A stretch of DNA of 64,000 nt from Chitinophagaceae bacterium (GTDB lineage Bacteria; Bacteroidota; Bacteroidia; Chitinophagales; Chitinophagaceae). A program made the position numbers and the translations under genes. Every line of letters begins with the position of its first letter. The stretch's first letter is position 1. A model generated the notes under the pieces. That model ran no database searches and had not been told where the DNA came from. It worked only from the letters and a program-made list of their open reading frames with translations. This document shows, one piece after another, positions 1 through 9,499 of this stretch. Location of the stretch: assembly GCA_025363355.1 (NCBI GenBank), contig JANYEB010000210.1:1-64000 (forward strand), read 5' to 3'.

Positions 1-1
1 T

Positions 2-139
2 ACTTTTCAAATGGGAGCATCTCTTGGATCTCTTGCACTATTACTATTAGCAGGATATATGCTATATTTAGGATTTTCTAACTTTGGTATAGGTGTTTAT
101 ATGATTGGTTTTTTGACTCTATTTATAATTTTAACTTAA
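2..139 (+). CDS. C-terminus of a membrane protein (partial, runs off the window start)
   Basis: Open frame TFQMGASLGSLALLLLAGYMLYLGFSNFGIGVYMIGFLTLFIILT* from the window edge; hydrophobic. Confidence 0.45.
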   Translation, partial: TFQMGASLGSLALLLLAGYMLYLGFSNFGIGVYMIGFLTLFIILT

Positions 140-168
140 ATATTTTTTTAAACATTATCACACAATTT

Positions 169-783
169 ATGTCCTATTTATATATTAGAAATTTCAACGG
201 ATTATCAAATGAATTAAATAACGATTGGTTCGTTATTACCAAAAATAACACATTAGCAAGTAATGTAGAGGAGTTTGCTGAATCTTTACCTGAAAACGCT
301 CTTTACGCTGTACCAGTAGGTACAGGTTTTGATAAAATTGAAATTCACAGTATAAGTCAAGATGATCTTGAAGACGCTGGAATAACAATTCCTGACTCTC
401 AAGATAAGTACCAAGAAACGACTAAATTTAGTTCTAATATTTTACCTGAAAAAGCAAAGTTTTTAAAATATGCTTATTTAAAAATTAGTCAATATTCTGT
501 AAACATTGCTGTAAAATTTGATTTTATTTATGATGAATCTGATGATTTTGATTTTTATGATTTGGTTGATGATAGTCAACAGTTTTTAGATAAAAAAACT
601 TTATTAATTAAAACACTCAATAGTTACAATCCTGAGAAATATCCTCCTGCAGGTTGCTATGCAGAGTGTTTAAGTTTTATTGCACTTAGTCAACATATTG
701 AAATTTCAAAAGTTGCTGAAACTTTAGGAAATAAGACTTCACAAGAGATAATCGATATTATCAATAATTTAGACGAGATCTAA
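169..783 (+). CDS. hypothetical protein
   Basis: 204-aa ORF, tightly packed with next gene. Confidence 0.8.
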   Translation: MSYLYIRNFNGLSNELNNDWFVITKNNTLASNVEEFAESLPENALYAVPVGTGFDKIEIHSISQDDLEDAGITIPDSQDKYQETTKFSSNILPEKAKFLKYAYLKISQYSVNIAVKFDFIYDESDDFDFYDLVDDSQQFLDKKTLLIKTLNSYNPEKYPPAGCYAECLSFIALSQHIEISKVAETLGNKTSQEIIDIINNLDEI

Positions 784-784
784 T

Positions 785-1234
785 ATGTCTACAACAAATT
801 TACAATTTGATTTATTAGATATTAGATCATTATATTTTGATCCACCTATTTCAATTAAAGATATAGATTTAAAGGAACAGCTAAATTTATTTTTGGGCTT
901 GATTTGTGACGAGTGGGAAGATATTGATTTTATTCAATCACTCCAAATTGAATATTGGAAGATTGAAAAAAATGATGATCTAATAGATCTATTAGATGAA
1001 GACCAATTAAATTACTGGCTTACAATTATAGAAACAACCGTTGCTGATTTGATTGTATACATAGAACAAAATTACCAATCAAACTGTATCTCTATTATAG
1101 ACAAAGATAGCAAAACTACTATATATGAGTATTCTTACTCTAGTGCTAATCACAGAGAGCATTGTCAGTTACTCACTTATTTAAGAAAATTATTAATTGA
1201 AATTGAAGTAAATTTGTCAATTCTAATCGACTAA
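785..1234 (+). CDS. hypothetical acidic protein
   Basis: 149-aa ORF, 1-nt gap to previous gene. Confidence 0.8.
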   Translation: MSTTNLQFDLLDIRSLYFDPPISIKDIDLKEQLNLFLGLICDEWEDIDFIQSLQIEYWKIEKNDDLIDLLDEDQLNYWLTIIETTVADLIVYIEQNYQSNCISIIDKDSKTTIYEYSYSSANHREHCQLLTYLRKLLIEIEVNLSILID

Positions 1235-1236
1235 TT

Positions 1237-1329
1237 ATGCCTATATCTATAAATTTAAAAACTTTGGGTGAATACATTCAAAACATATCACCTAGCCCAG
1301 TTTTTACTGCTGGCGAAGTTAAACATTAA
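1237..1329 (+). CDS. small ORF (30 aa) MPISINLKTLGEYIQNISPSPVFTAGEVKH
   Basis: Fills the gap between two genes; starts with the same ATTATG context; below the ORF-track cutoff. Confidence 0.35.
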   Translation: MPISINLKTLGEYIQNISPSPVFTAGEVKH

Positions 1330-1351
1330 TTTTTAAAAAACACTATCACTT

Positions 1352-2059
1352 ATGTCTACACTACAAAACAAACCCATTTATAATGTCACAAAAGCCATTT
1401 GTGACAACAGCTTATCAAAGTCACATTGTCAAATTCTTAAATACACTAATGGCGAAGCTATTACAGATCGTTATAGAATTTTGTGGACTGGAGAGATAGA
1501 AAAACAAACAAAGTCAACTATTAGATTGGTTGATTATAAAGATCTAAATGAAGAAGATCAAAAATTATATGTAAGCGAAGTAGGGTATTTGCAAGATTGT
1601 GAAAATAGCTCAAAATTTGATTTGTTAAGTGTAATTCCAACTAATTTTTCTTTAGATTTAGATTTTAACATTTATCCGTACACATTTGAAAAATTTGAAA
1701 AATTATTCAAACTTGATATTTTAGATTATCATAATAGAGCTAATTTAATTTTCAACTTAGAAAAGAAAATTTTATTTATTAGCTTACAAAGTATTAGTCC
1801 AAATATTGAAAATATACAATTAACACTGGAAATCAATAATATAAATAAAAATGAAAATAATTTAAAAGATTTTCATTATAGTATTAATTTTAGCTATCTA
1901 ATTGATTTTTTAAAAGGTCTAGAATTTAAAAAAGTGCCTTTTCGCGGTGAGGAACCTTTTGCATGGTTTGTATGGCAATTTAACGATGAGTTTAAGCCAT
2001 CAACTTTAATTGCTCCATTTTATAAATATCTTTTAACACCGTTAAAAAAGAATAATTAA
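1352..2059 (+). CDS. hypothetical protein
   Basis: 235-aa ORF. Confidence 0.8.
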   Translation: MSTLQNKPIYNVTKAICDNSLSKSHCQILKYTNGEAITDRYRILWTGEIEKQTKSTIRLVDYKDLNEEDQKLYVSEVGYLQDCENSSKFDLLSVIPTNFSLDLDFNIYPYTFEKFEKLFKLDILDYHNRANLIFNLEKKILFISLQSISPNIENIQLTLEINNINKNENNLKDFHYSINFSYLIDFLKGLEFKKVPFRGEEPFAWFVWQFNDEFKPSTLIAPFYKYLLTPLKKNN

Positions 2060-2060
2060 T

Positions 2061-2402
2061 ATGCCTACTAAACTTTTTTTTATATTTTTCGCTTTTACCA
2101 TTTTTCACAGTTTTTTATCTCACACTAGCAGTAAAACTGACTATATTATTTTATTTCCAGCATTTTGTTTGTTTTTTATTTTTGCCATATTTATTGGCTT
2201 TGCCAATAAAGAACTTACAGCTTTTATTACCAATATCCATGGTGTGCCAACACTGACCGCCATTTGTTTAATCAATGTAATTATATTTGTAAATGAATAT
2301 TTTGGAGAAAGCCAAATTACTATGATTAGTTTTTTGAGTGGAGTTGTATTTGCAATTTTACAGCTTATTGTTTACTACCGTATTTTTAATAATAAATATT
2401 AA
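2061..2402 (+). CDS. multi-pass membrane protein
   Basis: 113-aa ORF with several hydrophobic segments. Confidence 0.75.
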   Translation: MPTKLFFIFFAFTIFHSFLSHTSSKTDYIILFPAFCLFFIFAIFIGFANKELTAFITNIHGVPTLTAICLINVIIFVNEYFGESQITMISFLSGVVFAILQLIVYYRIFNNKY

Positions 2403-2405
2403 TTT

Positions 2406-2855
2406 ATGATTACAAGACAAGAAAAAATAAACGAGATTCTAAAATCTCTAAAACCAATCAAAGATTATTCTAATTTTGAAGCCACTAAATTAATCAATGA
2501 TCTTCTTTTAGAAAATCAAGGCATTGCTGGATTTATTAATGGACTTAGTGATAACTATGGTTATTATAAACATAATGATTCTGATTACGATGATGATCCT
2601 AGCATAGAAAATCATAATGAGGTAGATCTTGATTCTTATACCAGCTTGGAAATAGATTTCTTGCAAGAAAGACAAATTGCTTGGATTCTAAAAAGTTATA
2701 TAAAAGATCAGGCTTATAGCTTATCTAACAGATGGTTTACAATCAATCCTGATTTAAATTATACAAGAATGTTTGAAAATGAATATAACCAAGTTTTAAA
2801 TGAATTATTAGAAGTTTTAGAACTGTATTTCTTAACTCAAATTACACCTTCTTAA
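2406..2855 (+). CDS. hypothetical protein
   Basis: 149-aa ORF. Confidence 0.75.
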   Translation: MITRQEKINEILKSLKPIKDYSNFEATKLINDLLLENQGIAGFINGLSDNYGYYKHNDSDYDDDPSIENHNEVDLDSYTSLEIDFLQERQIAWILKSYIKDQAYSLSNRWFTINPDLNYTRMFENEYNQVLNELLEVLELYFLTQITPS

Positions 2856-2874
2856 CAAAATTATAAACCACCCT

Positions 2875-3147
2875 ATGCTTACACTCGCACAAAAACTTGA
2901 AATAATCCATCCGATTAATCAAAAATTAACTCATGATTTTTTAAACAATAATAGAATTGATTACAATGTATATCTTTGTTGTCGACTAGCTAATGATCTT
3001 GCCTTGTGGGATCACAAAGCATATGATGAAGAATTTGAAGAAGGTCAATTGCTGTATAGAGATTTTATTAACTCTGATTGCAATGATGAAAGTCGAAACC
3101 TTTATAATTGCCTTGAAGATTTTATTAATTCGCTTTTAGAAAAATAA
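2875..3147 (+). CDS. hypothetical protein
   Basis: 90-aa ORF. Confidence 0.7.
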   Translation: MLTLAQKLEIIHPINQKLTHDFLNNNRIDYNVYLCCRLANDLALWDHKAYDEEFEEGQLLYRDFINSDCNDESRNLYNCLEDFINSLLEK

Positions 3148-3186
3148 TTTATATCTCAGGTGATTATCCTTTTTAAAATCTAATTA

Positions 3187-3286
3187 TTTGCCCTCTGTTA
3201 GCTGAGATTCTAGTTGTTAGAAAGTTTATGTGATAATGTACTTTCTGCGGTATCAATTGCTAGGATCTTGGCTAACAGAGGGTAAA
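3187..3286 (+). ncRNA. candidate ~100-nt hairpin RNA or palindromic element upstream of helicase gene
   Basis: TTTGCCCTCTGTTAGC (3187-3202) pairs with GCTAACAGAGGGTAAA (3271-3286); inner GATTCTAG/CTAGGATC (3206-3213/3260-3267) and AGAAAGT/ACTTTCT (3219-3225/3240-3246). Confidence 0.5.
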
Positions 3287-3326
3287 TATCAAAAAATTAA
3301 GTTGATAATTAAAGTGTTGAAATCGT

Positions 3327-5126
3327 ATGCAATTTAAAATAGTACCGCAATCCGAACTTATCAAAAATGAAGTGACCCCTGCTGAAGGTGAAACTTATCT
3401 AAGATTATACTACGAATATGGAGAGTATAATCAAATGAAAGTTAACAATTTAAACTTAGCACTTAAAAGTTATTATGCTGGTTATAAAATTAGATTAGAA
3501 CCAGTCGTAATACCTGGTAAATCTTTTAAAATTTGGTATACTATTGTACCTACGATTGCTTTACAATTATTTCCTTTAGAAGAATTTGATCAAGATAATC
3601 TTATAACAGAAAATTCAACTGAAGAAAGAAAAGATAAAGCTAAGTTAAATAAAATTGAAGAAATTAAAGCTAAATTAAAACGAGCCGTACAAAATAAGTA
3701 TGCTATTGAGCCACAAGAATATCAAGGAGATCTTGAGGGTGTAGTTTGGCAACCAATGCCTCACCAGGATAAAATTACCCGCTGGTGCTTAGCTAGAAAA
3801 AAAGTTATTATTGGACTCGGACCGAGAATGGGAAAATCTTTAATTGCTATATTAACGGCTATTTATTCAGGTAATTTTGACAACACTCTTATTATCTCAC
3901 CGTCTCATTTAGTTTCCCAGTGGAAAGTTGACTCTCAGAGAGAAGATCTAAATGCAGATATTTTGCATTACAATGGTGGTAAAACTCGTCCCGATGGTAT
4001 TCAACATTTTTGTAAAAAAATAGTTAGTGGTAAATCTGTTAAATATGAAGTAGCCAAACCACTCAAAAAGAAATACCAATGTATAATTATTGATGAATCA
4101 AGAAAAGTTAAGGGTCACACTACAGCTTTTTATCAGTGTACTCAAGCTATTATAGATTATTGCCAACCTGAATATGTTTTATTACTAGACGGCACACCTA
4201 ATCCTAACAATCAAGGGGAATTTTGGACACAGCTTAAACTAATAGATCATCCAGCAGGAGATATAAGCAAAGCAGAGTTTGAATTGGTATTTAATAATTG
4301 GTTGATGACACAACCAACAGAGGCAGGTAAAGAGTATAGAACTAGTACTAATGCTCTACTTAAAGAATTATTAGCTCCAGTGGCTCAAATTCATACAAAG
4401 AAAACACTTGGCGTAAACTTGTCTGAATATAAAATAGAACAGCAAGAATTATCGGTTCCCGATAGTTTGCAAAAAGAATTGGATGAGATCAAGGAAAAAG
4501 ATATGCAGATTATTATTAATCAAGGAAGTATTGATTCTAAGACAATCAGCACTTCACTTGTAAAAATGATAGTGGCTTGTGCTAGATATAAAGTGCAATA
4601 TACTCTTGAATATCTTAAAACTCATCCTGACAAAATTGTAATCGGCTCAAGTTATAATAATGGAGTTTTGGATGAATTAGCTTCAAAACTGGATCTCCCA
4701 GTGTTAAAAGGTGGGGTATCAATGACTATGCGAGATAAAATAGTCAAAGATTTTCAAGATAAAGATTTAAATGTTTTATTAGCTCAACTGGCAGTGGCAG
4801 ATTGTGGACTTAATCTAAGTAGTGCTAAAACTTTATATTTTCATAATTTACCTTGGTCGCTAGGTGCATTTATACAGTTTTTGAGTAGACCTTTAAATGT
4901 AATGAAAACAGAAATAACTAATATAGTTATACCTTACTTTAAGGGGACAATAGAAGAGGGTATGATTTCCACACTTGTTAGAAAAGCAGAAAACTTCGAA
5001 AGTCTTTTGGATAAACTTGATGATTCGGAAGAAGATGGAGGTTTATCAAAAGAATTAAATATTGTTAAAGAATTTGCTAAAGATTACTGGGCAGAATTAA
5101 TGGGAGAAGTGCAAAATCGTAAATAA
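3327..5126 (+). CDS. SNF2/SF2-family helicase
   Basis: Walker A-like GLGPRMGKS, Walker B-like IIIDESRKVKG, SF2 motifs LLLDGTPNPN and FLSRPLN. Confidence 0.9.
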   Translation: MQFKIVPQSELIKNEVTPAEGETYLRLYYEYGEYNQMKVNNLNLALKSYYAGYKIRLEPVVIPGKSFKIWYTIVPTIALQLFPLEEFDQDNLITENSTEERKDKAKLNKIEEIKAKLKRAVQNKYAIEPQEYQGDLEGVVWQPMPHQDKITRWCLARKKVIIGLGPRMGKSLIAILTAIYSGNFDNTLIISPSHLVSQWKVDSQREDLNADILHYNGGKTRPDGIQHFCKKIVSGKSVKYEVAKPLKKKYQCIIIDESRKVKGHTTAFYQCTQAIIDYCQPEYVLLLDGTPNPNNQGEFWTQLKLIDHPAGDISKAEFELVFNNWLMTQPTEAGKEYRTSTNALLKELLAPVAQIHTKKTLGVNLSEYKIEQQELSVPDSLQKELDEIKEKDMQIIINQGSIDSKTISTSLVKMIVACARYKVQYTLEYLKTHPDKIVIGSSYNNGVLDELASKLDLPVLKGGVSMTMRDKIVKDFQDKDLNVLLAQLAVADCGLNLSSAKTLYFHNLPWSLGAFIQFLSRPLNVMKTEITNIVIPYFKGTIEEGMISTLVRKAENFESLLDKLDDSEEDGGLSKELNIVKEFAKDYWAELMGEVQNRK

Positions 5127-5133
5127 TTTATAT

Positions 5134-5412
5134 ATGATCAAAAAATTAAAATTACCGAATATTTCACCCAAATTAGAATATGTTTCTGCTGAAAGTGAGT
5201 ATGATATTAATCGCACAAATGCAGGCTTAGATTTAATATTTGATTTAGCTAGTAAGATTTCTAAAAAAACTAGAAGTAAACATATTAAACAGATCATATA
5301 TGATATTCATAGATTAACCAGTATGTTAAATACAACTCATCGGAAATATTTAATAAATACATGGATATATGAAGAAGATATTACAACTATTACTCACAAT
5401 ATAAAACTTTAA
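5134..5412 (+). CDS. hypothetical protein
   Basis: 92-aa ORF; overlaps the -1 frame ORF at 5373-5582. Confidence 0.7.
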   Translation: MIKKLKLPNISPKLEYVSAESEYDINRTNAGLDLIFDLASKISKKTRSKHIKQIIYDIHRLTSMLNTTHRKYLINTWIYEEDITTITHNIKL

Positions 5413-5582
5413 TTTATGCATATAATGAAAGATTTAAACAAGAAACCGAATATTATTTAGAGCAACAAGAATTGTATCAAAAGCAAAAAGAAAAACAAGA
5501 TAAAATAAATAAAATAAATAAAATTAAAATGCTTGAAAAAGAGTTAAATATGCTTAAAAACAGCAATTTACTTGACAAATAA
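5373..5582 (+). CDS. open frame without ATG in -1 frame of preceding gene (possible frameshift extension)
   Basis: RRYYNYYSQYKTLIYAYNERFKQETEYYLEQQELYQKQKEKQDKINKINKIKMLEKELNMLKNSNLLDK*; opens after TGA 5370-5372. Confidence 0.4.
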   Translation, partial: RRYYNYYSQYKTLIYAYNERFKQETEYYLEQQELYQKQKEKQDKINKINKIKMLEKELNMLKNSNLLDK

Positions 5583-5600
5583 TTTATTATACAGTATTCT
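5572..5600 (+). promoter_or_regulatory. sigma70-type promoter for tRNA cluster
   Basis: TTGACA-17 nt-TATTCT; core nearly identical to the promoter at 38976. Confidence 0.55.
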
Positions 5601-5635
5601 TTAGCTGGGAAGGAAAACCCGTCAAACCAATTTAT

Positions 5636-5710
5636 TCAGAAATCGTCTAATCGGTAGGACGCTTGCCTTTGAAGCAAGTAATTGAGGTTCGAGTCCTTGT
5701 TTCTGATCCA
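5636..5710 (+). tRNA. tRNA-Gln (anticodon TTG), CCA encoded
   Basis: 7-bp acceptor TCAGAAA/TTTCTGA, D-stem GTC/GAC, anticodon arm CTTGC-CTTTGAA-GCAAG, T-loop TTCGAGT, TCCA end. Confidence 0.88.
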
Positions 5711-5723
5711 TTTAAGAGTTGAA

Positions 5724-5914
5724 AAGTAGAGTGGCGGAAATATACGCTCCTGTGTTCTAGGCACATTTTGCAAAAGGTCTGGTGGTTCGATTCCACAATG
5801 CAAATTGCAGGTGTAGAATATCTAAATAGTATTTTGGATCATATAAATTGGTCGCACCAATGAAATTGAGAAAAAGTATGGAAAAAGATAAACCAACCCT
5901 GTCTCTACTTTCCA
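5724..5914 (+). tRNA. candidate type-II tRNA-like gene, anticodon CTA (amber), with ~110-nt insertion between T-arm and 3' acceptor strand
   Basis: AAGTAGA (5724-5730) / TCTACTT (5904-5910), then T and CCA; Leu-like GTGGCGGAAATATACGC; anticodon arm TGTG-TTCTAGG-CACA; T-arm GGTGG-TTCGATT-CCAC. Confidence 0.4.
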
Positions 5915-5933
5915 GCTTTTAAAGCTGTTTTTT
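5913..5933 (+). terminator. Rho-independent terminator after tRNA cluster
   Basis: CAGCTTTTAAAGCTG followed by TTTTTT. Confidence 0.6.
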
Positions 5934-5979
5934 ACCAATTCAGAGAAGGAAAACTCACCAAACCGATATATATATTATT

Positions 5980-6939
5980 ATGCCAGGAAATACAGTCGCC
6001 TACGAAGGCACACCAGCGATCTACTACGAGCTAGTAGAGAAGTTTCAGGTTCCAGTAATCGACAAGATTACTAAGAAGCAAAAAGTTTCTAATGATGGTA
6101 GTTTGGTTACTTATGAATCACCAGCTATTGTTTATTGGGATAGAGATGAGCAAGAGACTGTTTTTAAGTTTCTTTCATTTGGAGGCAAGCCAGTTAGATT
6201 TGATCTTTGGGATGCGAAAGAACAAATTTCTAAGAAAGATGGCAAAAAATTCTTTACGCGTAATTTTTCTTTAGAATTTCATTCATACAATCAGTATGGA
6301 GATTTAGTTAGAGAAGTGCTTAAAATGAATTATAACTCTATTTTAGGCAAGTCTATCATATCTAAGTTAGCTTCTGTTGATGATTTTAGCGATGTTAACA
6401 TCGCTGTAGGTCAATTCATGGACAAGGAGAATAATAAAGAAGTTAAATATGCTAATGTACTACAAGGTAAAACCAAGCTAAAAGCCAAAGTTGTCACCAA
6501 ATACGATGATAAAGAATACGCTGATGACATCATGCCTTTGCCACCTAAAAGGTATTTAACTGAGAATTTACAAAAAACAACAGATATAAAGGAAGCAGGA
6601 TTAGATGACCAAGGTTATGCTATTACAGATCCTACTTGGAAGAAAGAGGTTAATGCTATTTACGAAAATGTGTGTGGAGGGCTTAAAATCTTAATAGAAG
6701 GTTTTGCTAAAGAAAATCCTGAAATTCCAACATTTGCAGTTACTGAATCAGTAGAGCTAAATGAAGATGAGGATGATACACAATTTGTTCAAGATGAGCC
6801 AACTCAACCAGTTCCTCTAGTAACAACTAAGTCTAATATGCCAATCGCTGCAAAAACTCCAGCTATTACAAAGACTATAGTTACAGAAGAGATTAATTTG
6901 GATGAAGACATCTTAAACGATGACGAAGTTCTTGAGTAA
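5980..6939 (+). CDS. hypothetical protein with acidic C-terminal tail (ssDNA-binding-like?)
   Basis: 319-aa ORF ending EEINLDEDILNDDEVLE; function is a guess from the tail only. Confidence 0.8.
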   Translation: MPGNTVAYEGTPAIYYELVEKFQVPVIDKITKKQKVSNDGSLVTYESPAIVYWDRDEQETVFKFLSFGGKPVRFDLWDAKEQISKKDGKKFFTRNFSLEFHSYNQYGDLVREVLKMNYNSILGKSIISKLASVDDFSDVNIAVGQFMDKENNKEVKYANVLQGKTKLKAKVVTKYDDKEYADDIMPLPPKRYLTENLQKTTDIKEAGLDDQGYAITDPTWKKEVNAIYENVCGGLKILIEGFAKENPEIPTFAVTESVELNEDEDDTQFVQDEPTQPVPLVTTKSNMPIAAKTPAITKTIVTEEINLDEDILNDDEVLE

Positions 6940-6996
6940 TTTTTAAACAAGTATTAAGAGGGGTGAAATCCCCCTCAATTATAAAAATTTTACAAT

Positions 6997-7836
6997 ATGC
7001 CTAACAAAACAATCACACAATCTAATCCTGCAACTGCAACAAATGTTTTAAATGACTCTAAAGAGTTATATGCCTTACCAAATTTTAATTTAACCGAGGT
7101 TCAATTATCTAGTATTTCAACTACTGCTCAAGAACAATTAGCAGAGATCGAACTAAAATATCCAATCAGCTTTGTTCCAAAAACTCAGGAAGAGTGTAAC
7201 GAGATGATGGGAGCATTTAAAACCATTAAAAATATATTGAAATCAGCAGAAGATCAAAAAGACAACTTTTTATCTGAATTGAAAATTTTTAGCAATAAAG
7301 CAAAAGAAGAGTTGAAAAAATGGGAAGCTTTAGCTGAATTTAATACGATAAGTCCACTCAAGAAAAAAGCTGAATTTTTAAAAGTTGCTATTCTTAAAGC
7401 TGATGAAATTTTTACAAAAAAACTGGCAGAAGAAATGGAAGCTAAAAGAATAGAATTAGAAAAAACAATCGAAGAAAAGAAAGAAAAAGCTGTAGAACAA
7501 CTTCAAGCTGTAGGATTAGATACCTCAGATGTAGAAGATCAAATCGACCAACTTTTAAATAATAAATTAGCAGAGATAGAGCAAACTCAAATAATTCAAC
7601 CTAAAACAGTCGTTACAGCATCAGGTGGTGTAACAAAAGTTGTTAGTTATAAGATCAACCTAGAAAAATCTGATAAATTAACAATTTTAAAATGGATATT
7701 AGAGCATCCAGAACATTTAAGTTTATTTACATTGAATGAGGTATATGCAAACAAGATGTTTAAGAAAACAAAAGATAATCCAACACCTATGAAAGTTGAT
7801 GGTTTAATTTTTGATAAAATTACTAATTTAAGATAA
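6997..7836 (+). CDS. coiled-coil hypothetical protein
   Basis: 279-aa ORF with long charged helical segment. Confidence 0.8.
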   Translation: MPNKTITQSNPATATNVLNDSKELYALPNFNLTEVQLSSISTTAQEQLAEIELKYPISFVPKTQEECNEMMGAFKTIKNILKSAEDQKDNFLSELKIFSNKAKEELKKWEALAEFNTISPLKKKAEFLKVAILKADEIFTKKLAEEMEAKRIELEKTIEEKKEKAVEQLQAVGLDTSDVEDQIDQLLNNKLAEIEQTQIIQPKTVVTASGGVTKVVSYKINLEKSDKLTILKWILEHPEHLSLFTLNEVYANKMFKKTKDNPTPMKVDGLIFDKITNLR

Positions 7837-7840
7837 TTAT

Positions 7841-8290
7841 ATGCCTATTACAGATCAACAAACTATTGTAGATAAATTTGCATTTTATCAAGAAAATGAA
7901 GGTAATGACTTTTTTTTTGTTAAACGATTGGAATTACTTAAATTTTTAAAATTTGAATTTATTAAACAATTTCTAAATGATGAAGGTGTTAAAAAAGGGG
8001 TAGAAGATTTTGATAAAGATATTTTAGAGGTTACAGAAGAAAATATTAAAAATCAAATTATAAGTTACTTACCATTTGCATGGGAAAAAGCAAATGATGA
8101 GAAAGGTCTTTCAGCCAATAGATCTATAGATCATTTTAAAGCTTTGTTATGGCTTTTAAATGATGGAAGCTTAGAAAAAATGGAAAGCATTGAATATGAA
8201 CATTACGGTAAAGAAAAATTAATTTTTATAAGCGAATTGGTTGGTTTTGATTGGAAATCAGTCGATAACGGAGTTAGAATCAATAATTAA
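7841..8290 (+). CDS. hypothetical protein
   Basis: 149-aa ORF. Confidence 0.75.
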   Translation: MPITDQQTIVDKFAFYQENEGNDFFFVKRLELLKFLKFEFIKQFLNDEGVKKGVEDFDKDILEVTEENIKNQIISYLPFAWEKANDEKGLSANRSIDHFKALLWLLNDGSLEKMESIEYEHYGKEKLIFISELVGFDWKSVDNGVRINN

Positions 8291-8454
8291 TTATGGCTAT
8301 ATTATAATTTTACTATGAACAATATTGTTTTTAGTTGCTATTTTCGCTGTATATAAAAGAGATAGTGATTTAAATCAAAGAATTATTGATTAAGAATTAC
8401 GTTTAAAAAATAAGGTTGGTAAACCTATTGAAGCCTCCAATTAAACAAACACAT

Positions 8455-8784
8455 ATGTCTAAATATAAAAATATTATAATAGTTGTTTTAGTTCTGATTG
8501 CAGGAATTAGTATATATTCATTTTTAAATGATAAACCAAAACCTCAAATTAGTGCAGTAAGTGATAAAATTACTATTGATTCACTTAAAGAAAAAAGAGA
8601 TTTGGTCTTGAAGCAAAAAGAAGATCAATCAAAAGTAAAAGATAAGTTAATAAAAGACAAAGAAAATGCTATTAAAAAGTTCGATGACGAGATCGACAAA
8701 GCAAATTCTAATATTAAGTCTTTAGATGCTGATTTAGAGTTAGCACAGAAAAAACTTGATGACTCTTTAAAACCATCTAAATAA
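8455..8784 (+). CDS. membrane-anchored coiled-coil protein
   Basis: Internal ATG preferred (MSKYKNIIIVVLVLIAGISIYSF: N-terminal TM), then charged coiled coil. Confidence 0.7.
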   Translation: MSKYKNIIIVVLVLIAGISIYSFLNDKPKPQISAVSDKITIDSLKEKRDLVLKQKEDQSKVKDKLIKDKENAIKKFDDEIDKANSNIKSLDADLELAQKKLDDSLKPSK

Positions 8785-8791
8785 TTTTTTT

Positions 8792-9460
8792 ATGTTCAAT
8801 AAAATTATAATTGCTTTAATGGTTACAATATCAATTACCACTATGTTTGTTAATAATCAACTCGAACCTAGTAAAGAACAAATTGTGGTTGCCAGTAGTA
8901 AGCTGATAGAAGTAAAAAATGAAGTAAGCTATGAAGTTGCCACAATAGACAAAATTTCTTCATTAATAACTCCAAAAATACCAGATTCAAATATTTCTCT
9001 TTTACCTAATAAAAAAGAGGAAACTAAAATTGAACCAGTTAGCCAAAACAGTCTTGATATAGATCAAGAGATTATTAAAGCTATTCAAAAAGTATCAGAA
9101 AAAAATAATCTTGATTATCGGTACTTGATGACTATTTGTCTTTCAGAAGGATGTAGAAAACCCCAAGATGTTGGAGATAATGGGTGTTCGTTTGGAATAT
9201 TTCAAATGAATATGTGTAGCGGTAAAGGTCGTTGGAAAATCGTTTATAATGGATTAAAGCTAAAAGATTGTGCTTTAAATTACGAATGTGCGGCTGACTG
9301 GACTTTAAATGTTCATACCATCAAAAAGTACTGTAAAATAAAAAACCAGCAAATAGAGAGTTACATAGATTGTTTGTCAAAACATCAAGGAGGTAATCCT
9401 GCCACTTGGTATAAGGAAAAAATCTATAGAAATGCTTTATTTTTAGGGCTTCCTAAGTAA
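8792..9460 (+). CDS. secreted/anchored lytic transglycosylase-like protein
   Basis: N-terminal hydrophobic segment; LDYRYLMTICLSEGCRK...NGCSFGIFQMN resembles the SLT/lysozyme-like fold. Confidence 0.6.
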   Translation: MFNKIIIALMVTISITTMFVNNQLEPSKEQIVVASSKLIEVKNEVSYEVATIDKISSLITPKIPDSNISLLPNKKEETKIEPVSQNSLDIDQEIIKAIQKVSEKNNLDYRYLMTICLSEGCRKPQDVGDNGCSFGIFQMNMCSGKGRWKIVYNGLKLKDCALNYECAADWTLNVHTIKKYCKIKNQQIESYIDCLSKHQGGNPATWYKEKIYRNALFLGLPK

Positions 9461-9499
9461 AAAAACAACAGCATTATCAAATTTTAAAAATTAATTTAT

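Noticed and set aside
6958-6976. GAGGGG/CCCCTC hairpin as terminator
   Set aside because: No U-tract follows; it may only be a leader hairpin.
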